NCBI GenBank assembly: GCA_964385045.1
Contig: CAYLNM010000004.1
Coordinates: 8,211 to 72,210, forward strand
DNA: 64,000 nt
Direction of reading: 5' to 3'
Origin: CAYLNM01 sp964385045
GTDB taxonomy: Bacteria > Planctomycetota > Phycisphaerae > Phycisphaerales > SM1A02
Below are positions 58,373 through 64,000 of the stretch, piece by piece. Numbering within the stretch: position 1 is the first letter of the stretch; every line of letters starts with the position of its first letter. Below the pieces are notes generated by a model. The model was not told where the DNA came from. It made no database searches and was given only the letters and a program-made list of their open reading frames with translations. Both the position numbers and the translations under genes were made by a program.

Positions 58373-60124
58373 TCAGTCCGCCCGTGGGCCCAGCACGATC
58401 ACGCCGTAGGGCCCGAGCCGGGCCTGGCCCGCGTCGACCACCGCCGACGGGTCGTTGGTGAGCAGCACGTCCGCCGGGGGATCGTCGCCCAGCGGCACGT
58501 CGGCGGGACGCGGCCCGAGGCTGAAGGCGAGCACCAGTCCGCGGCGGCGGACCCGCAGCCACGCCGGGTCCTCGGCCGACGCGACGTCGTCCTCCCCGAG
58601 CCGCCCCGGGGCGAGCTCGGGCCGGCTCCGCCGCAGCCGGATCAGTCGGCGGTGCCAGTCGAGGGTCCGGGCGTGGCGCGGGGTCGACCGCTCGGACCAG
58701 TCGAGGACGCTCGCCCGCCGCGTCGCCGGGTCGCACGGGTCGGGCACGTCGGCGGGGTCGTCGACGAAGGCCGCGAACTCGCGCCGGCGGCCCGTGCGCA
58801 CCGCCTCGGCCAGCGCCGGGTCGGCGTGGTCCGCGACGTACCGGAAGGGCGTCGAGGCCGCCCACTCCTCGCCCTGGAAGAGCATCGGAACGAAGGGCGA
58901 GAGCAGCACGAGGGCCGCGGCGAGCTCCGCCGCCGGCTCGGGCACCAGGTGGCAGAGCCGCTCGCCGCGGGCCCGGTTGCCGACCTGATCGTGCGTCTGG
59001 GCGTAGGCGAGGAAGCGGTCCGACCGCGTGCCGAGCGGCACCGGACGCCCGTGACGCCGATCGCGGTGCCGCGAGAAGCCGCCGTCGAGCACGAAGGCCG
59101 AGCGCCAGGCCTTGGCGAGGTCGGCCGCCCGCCCGAGGTCGGCGTGCCAGCCACGCCGCTCGCCGGTGAGCCGGGCGTGCAGGGCGTGGTGGAAGTCGTC
59201 CGACCACTGGGCGTCCATGCCCCAGCCCCCGGCGGCCGGCGGCGTGATCACCCGCGGGTCGTTGAGGTCGCTCTCGGCGACGAGGACCATCGGCCGGCCG
59301 GTCCGGGCCTGCAGATCGTCGACCGCGTGCCGCAGCTCCTCGAGCAGGTGCACCGCCGAGCGATCGTGGAAGGCGTGGACGGCGTCGATCCGGAGGCCGT
59401 CGAAGCGGTGGTCGCGCAGCCACTCGACGGCGACGTCCACGATCAGCCGCCGCACCTCGTGGCTGCCCGGGCCGTCGAGGTTGATCGCGTCGCCCCACGG
59501 GGTGTGGTGGGCGTCGGTGAAGTAGGGGCCGAACTCCGGCAGGTGGTTGCCGCTCGGGCCGAGGTGGTTGAAGACCACGTCGAGCAGCACCGCGAGGCCC
59601 CGCTCGTGGCAGGCGTCGACGAAGCGGCGGACCGCGTCCGGGCCGTCGGGACCGGTGTACGGGCGGTGCGGCGCGGCCCAGAGGACGCCGTCGTAGCCCC
59701 AGCCGAAGGTGCCGTCGAAGGCGTTGAGCGGCATGAGCTCCACGTGGGTCACGCCGAGGTCGACGAGGTGATCGAGCCGGGCCGCCGCGGCGTCGAGGGT
59801 GCCCTCGGGCGTGAACGTGCCCACGTGCAGCTCCATGATCACGGCCGAGGACAGCGGCGGGGCGTGCCAGTCGGGACGTCGCCACCGGTAGGCGGACGGG
59901 TCCACGAGGCGCGAGGGTCCGTGCACGCCCTCGGGCTGGTCGCGCGAGCGCGGGTCGGGCCGCGGGGGACCGCCGTCGAGCGACCATGCGTAGTCGTCGC
60001 CCGGGGCGGCCGACGGCACGTCGACCGCCCACCAGCCGCCCCCGTCCGGCTCGGCGGCGTGGCGGGTGCCGTGGATCAGGAGCTCCACGCGGTCCGGTCG
60101 CGGGGCCCAGACGCGGAGGATCAC
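58373..60124 (-). CDS. treZ: Malto-oligosyltrehalose trehalohydrolase
   Basis: A 583-residue GH13 enzyme that releases trehalose from maltooligosyltrehalose. An N-terminal CBM48-like domain ('RVWAPRPDRVELLIHGT') precedes the barrel: 'MELHVGTFTPEGTLDAAAARLDHL', 'VELMPLNAFDGTFGWGYDGVLW', nucleophile 'GLRIDAVHAFHD', acid 'VLVAESDLNDP', and 'YAQTHDQVGNRARGERL'. 'FQGEEWAASTPF' is typical for TreZ. The length is normal. The GTG at 60124 overlaps the treY stop (GTGA), so it is the last gene of the glycogen-to-trehalose operon. Trehalose would serve osmotic or desiccation protection. Confidence 0.95.
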   Translation of the reverse strand: MILRVWAPRPDRVELLIHGTRHAAEPDGGGWWAVDVPSAAPGDDYAWSLDGGPPRPDPRSRDQPEGVHGPSRLVDPSAYRWRRPDWHAPPLSSAVIMELHVGTFTPEGTLDAAAARLDHLVDLGVTHVELMPLNAFDGTFGWGYDGVLWAAPHRPYTGPDGPDAVRRFVDACHERGLAVLLDVVFNHLGPSGNHLPEFGPYFTDAHHTPWGDAINLDGPGSHEVRRLIVDVAVEWLRDHRFDGLRIDAVHAFHDRSAVHLLEELRHAVDDLQARTGRPMVLVAESDLNDPRVITPPAAGGWGMDAQWSDDFHHALHARLTGERRGWHADLGRAADLAKAWRSAFVLDGGFSRHRDRRHGRPVPLGTRSDRFLAYAQTHDQVGNRARGERLCHLVPEPAAELAAALVLLSPFVPMLFQGEEWAASTPFRYVADHADPALAEAVRTGRRREFAAFVDDPADVPDPCDPATRRASVLDWSERSTPRHARTLDWHRRLIRLRRSRPELAPGRLGEDDVASAEDPAWLRVRRRGLVLAFSLGPRPADVPLGDDPPADVLLTNDPSAVVDAGQARLGPYGVIVLGPRAD

Positions 60125-62823
60125 GGCGCCGCCTCCAGCGCGAGGTCCGGGGCGGCGAGCAGGGCGACGGGGACGGCACGCAGGAGTGCCGCGACGTCCG
60201 TGACGCCGGGCTCGACGCGGGCGCCCGAGGCGAGGTCGCGCCACGCCGGACCGCGCGGGGCGGGCAGCTCCACGCGGGCGTCGCGGGGCACGCGAGGCGG
60301 GCGCAGGGGCAGGACCGCGAGGAAGGTGGGGGGGCCGTCCACCGGCCCGCGGGCGAACGCGATCGCCTCGTCCGCGTCCGCGCCGGTCAGCGGCAGCGGA
60401 TGCCAGGCGGCGTCGCCCGCGAAGACGTCGGGGCGGGCGCGGCGCAGGCGCAGGAGCGTGCGCACGAGCCAGAGCCGGGCGAGGCCGGGGTCCTCCGGGT
60501 CGTCCAGCGAGGCGTCGAGGGCGGCCGCGTCGACGCCGTCGCGCACGCGGGCCGCCAGCCGAGCGCGGGCCGGCCGGTCCACGGGCCGCCGGTTGTCGGG
60601 ATCGACGAGGCTGTGGTCCCACCCCTCTCCGCCCTGGTAGGTGTCGGGCACGCCGGGCCCCGCGAGGCGGAGCGTCGCCATGACGAGCGACGCGACGCGG
60701 CCCGGGCGGCGAACGCGGTCGACGAAGGCCTCGACCTCGGACCGGACCGCCTCGTCCGCGAGCAGCGCGTCCACGAGGCCCGTCACCGCCGCCTCGTAGG
60801 CCGCGTCCGGCTCGCGCCAGCTGGTGCGCCGCTTCGACTCGCGCACCGCCTTGGTCATGTATCCGCGGAGCCGCTCGCCGCCGATCGGCCAGGCCCCGAC
60901 GAGCACGTGCAGCAGCAGGTGCACGTCGAGCGGATCCACCTCGGGGCCGAGGCCGCGGCACGCGGCGTGCCACGCCCGCAGCCGCTCGCCCCACGCCTCG
61001 TGCATCACCGTGAGCACGGCGAGCCGCGCCCGCACGTCCTCGCTCCGCTTGGCGTCGTGGGTGGTCCCGGCGAGCATCGCGTGCGGCCAGCGGGCCGCCC
61101 GGCGCCGCACCCGGTCGTGGAACGCCTCGGCCCCGAGCGACCAGCGGCCCGGATCGCCCCCGACCTCGGCGAGGGCGGGCATGGGGTGGTATCGGTAGAA
61201 CGCGGTGTCCTCCACGCCCTTGGCCGCCACGGGCGCCGAGAGCTGCTGGAAACGGTCGGCGGCCTCGCGGGCCGGCGGCGTGCGGTCCGGGTCCCGCAGC
61301 ACCGCCACGACCGCCTCGAGCAGCTCGGGGTCCACGTCGGGCCGGCCCGTCCGCACGCGGTCGCGGGCGGCGGCGAGGGCGGCCCACTCGGCCGCGGCGA
61401 GGGCCGGGCGGCGGGCCGACCCGTAGGTGCGGTAGATCGGCAGCCCCGCCGCGAGCTCGGCGAGGACGTCGGCGACCGCGTCGACCTCCGGAGCCTCGTC
61501 GCACGCCTCGAGGGCCTGCCGCGTGACCCGCGCGGCCCGCTCGAGGTCCGACCCCAGCAGCGCCCGCGCCGCGTGCCGCTTGGAGGCGAGCTCGATCTCG
61601 TGGAACGGGCCCGGGACCCCGGTGAGCTCCGCGTGCAGGTCCGTGAGCGGCCCCTCCGCCGCCGGGTCGAGCAGGAGCCGCAGGGCGTCGTTCATGTGCT
61701 CGTACCCGGTCGTCCCCGCCACCGGCCAGTCCTCGGGCAGCGACTCGTCGGGGGCGAGGATCTTCTCGGCCACGATCCACGCGTCGGGCGCACGGGCCGC
61801 GAGCCGCTCGAGGAACGCCCCCGGATCACGGAGCCCGTCGGGGTGGTCGACGCGGAGCCCGTCGACCTCGTCGAGTCCGGCGAGCTCCAGCGTGAGGCCC
61901 ATCGCCGCCTCGAAGACGCCCGGCTCGTCCGCCCGCACCGCGGCGAGCCCGTCGACGTCGAAGAACCGCCGGTAGTTGACGATGCGTCCGCCCGCCCGCC
62001 ACGGCATCGGCCGGTAGTGCTGGGCCTCGAGCGCGGCCGCCATCGCCTCCGGCTCCGCGAGCGCGGCGAGCCGGCGGTCGAGGGCCGCCCGGGCCCGCTC
62101 GTCCCCGGCGAGCCGTTCGGCCAGCGCCGACTCCAGCTCGAGGCAGGCCGCCTCGAGTCCGTCCGGCCCGACGTCCACCCGGTCGGCCCCGCCCGTCGGC
62201 GGCGTGCGGGCGGCGGCCTGCTCGATCACGTCGAGGCGGGCGGCGACGTCGGCGAGTCCGAGGCCCGCCGACGGATCCGCCCCCCGCAGCACCGCCGCCG
62301 CGGTGCCCGGTCGCAGCGGCCAGCGGTGCTCGTGCCAGGCCACCTGCAGGCGGCCGCACGCGTGCTCGAGCGCGAGCTCGCCCCGCGCCGCGAGCTGCCG
62401 GAGCTCGTCGGAGAGCACGGGCAGGATCAGGCGGCCGCCGGCGTGCGGGGAGTCCCAGTCCAGGTCGAAGCAGGCCGCGAAGGGGCTCGCGGGCCCGAGT
62501 CGCAGCACGCTCGCCCACCACGAGTTGCGCGGGCTCGTGACGCACAGGTGGTTCGGCACGACGTCGAGCACGAGGCCCATCCCGTGCCGTGCGCAGGCGG
62601 CCCGGAGGCGGTCGAAGGCCGGCCGGCCCCCCCGCTCGGCGTCCACCGCGGCGGGATCCACCACGTCGTACCCGTGGGGGCTCCCGTCCGCCGCCTGCAG
62701 GATCGGCGACAGGTAGAGGTGGCTCACGCCGAGATCGTCCAGCGTCGGCACCAGGGTCGCCGCGTCGTCGATCGTGAAGCCGGCGTGCAGCTGCAGCCGG
62801 TAGGTGGAGGTGGGCACCCGCAC
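60121..62823 (-). CDS. treY: Malto-oligosyltrehalose synthase
   Basis: A 900-residue GH13 enzyme that converts the reducing-end alpha-1,4 bond of maltooligosaccharides to alpha-1,1. Signatures: 'TSTYRLQLHAGFT', 'LYLSPILQAADGSPHGYDVVDP', 'DVVPNHLCV', 'GLRVDHPDGLRDP' (nucleophile), 'WIVAEKILAPDE' (acid), 'TTHDAKRSEDVRARL' and 'PDTYQGGEGWDHSLVDPDNRRPVD' (short diagnostic parts). It is somewhat longer than common TreY. The GTG at 62823 is chosen because GGAGGA lies 9 nt upstream, overlapping the end of the glgX gene; a second in-frame GTG at 62817 is possible. Confidence 0.95.
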   Translation of the reverse strand: MRVPTSTYRLQLHAGFTIDDAATLVPTLDDLGVSHLYLSPILQAADGSPHGYDVVDPAAVDAERGGRPAFDRLRAACARHGMGLVLDVVPNHLCVTSPRNSWWASVLRLGPASPFAACFDLDWDSPHAGGRLILPVLSDELRQLAARGELALEHACGRLQVAWHEHRWPLRPGTAAAVLRGADPSAGLGLADVAARLDVIEQAAARTPPTGGADRVDVGPDGLEAACLELESALAERLAGDERARAALDRRLAALAEPEAMAAALEAQHYRPMPWRAGGRIVNYRRFFDVDGLAAVRADEPGVFEAAMGLTLELAGLDEVDGLRVDHPDGLRDPGAFLERLAARAPDAWIVAEKILAPDESLPEDWPVAGTTGYEHMNDALRLLLDPAAEGPLTDLHAELTGVPGPFHEIELASKRHAARALLGSDLERAARVTRQALEACDEAPEVDAVADVLAELAAGLPIYRTYGSARRPALAAAEWAALAAARDRVRTGRPDVDPELLEAVVAVLRDPDRTPPAREAADRFQQLSAPVAAKGVEDTAFYRYHPMPALAEVGGDPGRWSLGAEAFHDRVRRRAARWPHAMLAGTTHDAKRSEDVRARLAVLTVMHEAWGERLRAWHAACRGLGPEVDPLDVHLLLHVLVGAWPIGGERLRGYMTKAVRESKRRTSWREPDAAYEAAVTGLVDALLADEAVRSEVEAFVDRVRRPGRVASLVMATLRLAGPGVPDTYQGGEGWDHSLVDPDNRRPVDRPARARLAARVRDGVDAAALDASLDDPEDPGLARLWLVRTLLRLRRARPDVFAGDAAWHPLPLTGADADEAIAFARGPVDGPPTFLAVLPLRPPRVPRDARVELPAPRGPAWRDLASGARVEPGVTDVAALLRAVPVALLAAPDLALEAAP

Positions 62824-62828
62824 GCCGA

Positions 62829-64000
62829 TCAGTCCTCCGTCCGGTGGCGGAGCAGCTGCACGCTGCGGGCCGCGAGCTCGATGCGGTGTCCGGCGGCGAA
62901 GGTCGGGCCGCCCTCGTCGAGGCGGGCCGGGCGGCCGTCGGCGGTGTCGAGGATCCGCGTCCACCGCAGGTCCTCGAGTCGCTCCGGGATCACGAACTCC
63001 AGCGGGCCCGCGTCGGCGCTGAGCATGACGAGGAAGTCGTCGTCCACGATCCGCCGTCCCACCGAGTCCACCGACTGCACGCCGTGGCCGTTGAGGAAGA
63101 CGGTCAGGGTGCGGGCGTGCTCCGTGTCCCAGTGCACGTCCTTCATGGGCTCGCCGAAGTGCGTGAACCACAGGATGTCGGGCAGCCGCGAGGTCTCCAG
63201 CGGCGTGCCCTCGAGCCAGTGACGCCGGCGGAGGATCGTGTGGCGGCGACGCAGGGCGATGAGCGATCGCGTGAAGGCGAGGAGCTCGCGGTCGTCGTGC
63301 TCCCAGTCCATCCACGCCACCTCGCCGTCCTGGCAGTAGACGTTGTTGTTGCCGTGCTGCGTCCGGCCCCGCTCGTCCCCGTGCGAGATCATCGGGATGC
63401 CCTGGCTCAGCAGCAGCGTGGCGAGGAGGTTCCGCTGCTGGCGGGCCCGCAGGGCGAGGACCTCGGGGTCGTCGGTCGGCCCCTCGACCCCGCAGTTCCA
63501 CGAGCGGTTGTGATCCTCGCCGTCGCGGTTCTCCTCGCCGTTGGCCTCGTTGTGCTTGCGGTCGTGGCTGACGAGGTCGCGCAGGGTGAACCCGTCGTGG
63601 GCGGTCACGAAGTTGATCGAGGCGTAGGGGCGGCGACCGGACACCTCGTAGAGGTCGGCCGAGCCGGTGAAGCGGCTGGCGAGCTCGCCGAGGCTCGAGG
63701 GCTCGCCCCGCCAGAAGTCGCGCACGCAGTCGCGGTACTTGCCGTTCCACTCGCTCCACAGCGGGGGGAAGTTGCCGACCTGGTAGCCGCCCTCGCCCAC
63801 GTCCCACGGCTCGGCGATGAGCTTGACCTGGCTGATGACGGGATCCTGCTGGATCAGGTCGAAGAACGCGCTCAGGCGGTCGACGTCGTGCAGCTCGCGG
63901 GCGAGGGTCGAGGCGAGGTCGAAGCGGAAGCCGTCGACGTGCATCTCCGTGACCCAGTACCGCAGCGAGTCCATGATCAGCTGCAGGACGCGGGGGTGCC
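62829..64000 (-). CDS. glgX: Glycogen debranching enzyme GlgX/TreX (N-terminus beyond window)
   Basis: The C-terminal 390 codons of a GH13 isoamylase-type debranching enzyme; the start lies right of base 64000. The visible motifs are 'DSLRYWVTEMHVDGFRFDLAS' (nucleophile Asp), 'LIAEPWDVGEGGYQVGNFP' (acid Glu), 'FVTAHDGFTLRDLVSHDRKHNEANGE' (transition-state Asp; pieces TAHDGFTLRDL and KHNEANGE) and 'SHGDERGRTQHGNNNVYCQD'. It hydrolyses alpha-1,6 branches of glycogen to give linear maltooligosaccharides for TreY. It is five bases upstream of treY, so the order treX-treY-treZ forms one leftward operon. Confidence 0.93.
   Translation of the reverse strand, partial: HPRVLQLIMDSLRYWVTEMHVDGFRFDLASTLARELHDVDRLSAFFDLIQQDPVISQVKLIAEPWDVGEGGYQVGNFPPLWSEWNGKYRDCVRDFWRGEPSSLGELASRFTGSADLYEVSGRRPYASINFVTAHDGFTLRDLVSHDRKHNEANGEENRDGEDHNRSWNCGVEGPTDDPEVLALRARQQRNLLATLLLSQGIPMISHGDERGRTQHGNNNVYCQDGEVAWMDWEHDDRELLAFTRSLIALRRRHTILRRRHWLEGTPLETSRLPDILWFTHFGEPMKDVHWDTEHARTLTVFLNGHGVQSVDSVGRRIVDDDFLVMLSADAGPLEFVIPERLEDLRWTRILDTADGRPARLDEGGPTFAAGHRIELAARSVQLLRHRTED

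Noticed and set aside
1..64000. tRNA, rRNA, riboswitch or other structured RNA genes
   Set aside because: No T-loop-like, rRNA-like or known riboswitch core was noticed by eye. A covariance-model search would be needed to exclude small RNAs.

Overview
This window is very GC-rich chromosomal DNA, most likely from a planctomycete of the Phycisphaerae/Phycisphaerales type. The evidence is family-level. There are secreted proteins ending in a PEP-CTERM-like tail (8316-9017, 55551-56084). One exported protein has a paired dockerin-like 'GD..DFEDVLAVLSAWG' C-terminus (9180-10247). There is a PVC-type membrane dehydrogenase/HEAT/cytochrome c fusion (33272-37030), an ASPIC/UnbV FG-GAP lipoprotein (50387-52204) and a GldF-GldG type ABC system (1471-6810). 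No rRNA, tRNA, CRISPR, phage or insertion sequence was seen. All genes look vertically resident, with no compositional break.

Layout. 1-6810: an M14 carboxypeptidase lipoprotein (cut by the window edge), an HD-domain protein, then a leftward GldA/GldFG/DUF4340 operon. 6811-10247: a GC-rich minisatellite, a DUF493 protein, a small membrane protein, a PEP-CTERM protein and a dockerin-type protein. 10473-15709: a membrane-anchored glutamate-synthase-domain enzyme, then a leftward LolD/FtsX-like ABC module with an unknown exported partner. 16213-24753: M28-PDZ peptidase, AsnB, CHAD protein, amidohydrolase, GltS-type symporter. 24911-32382: a six-gene rightward surface-glycan operon (SpsF-like cytidylyltransferase, pyruvyl transferase, NeuB, PseG-like, SAM methyltransferase, GT-B-like protein) for a nonulosonic-acid-decorated glycan. 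32501-42013: YwaF/TIGR02206 membrane protein, PVC cytochrome dehydrogenase, SOUL lipoprotein, a translationally coupled ATP-grasp/zinc-peptidase pair, and a gluzincin fusion. 42014-47015: zinc alcohol dehydrogenase, then a leftward radical SAM / HpaB / degenerate adenylate-forming-domain operon, the most unusual functional association here. 47198-55209: an MscS channel with a minisatellite-encoded N-terminus, then a leftward operon of phosphatase-TPR-sulfotransferase fusion, ASPIC lipoprotein and exported TPR protein. 55551-64000: PEP-CTERM protein, hybrid histidine kinase, and a leftward glgX/treX-treY-treZ operon making trehalose from glycogen.

Two expression rules recur. First, genes that begin a transcript are often preceded by a TAnnnT box. 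In seven cases the box sits only 5-9 nt before the start codon with no convincing ribosome-binding site at the usual distance, which suggests leaderless mRNAs; in others it lies 25-115 nt upstream and a GGAG/AAGGA site precedes the start. Second, genes inside operons are joined eleven times by the same four-base GTGA overlap (GTG start inside the TGA stop junction), so translational coupling seems to be the main operon logic. Intrinsic terminators are long perfect GC stems without a U-tract.
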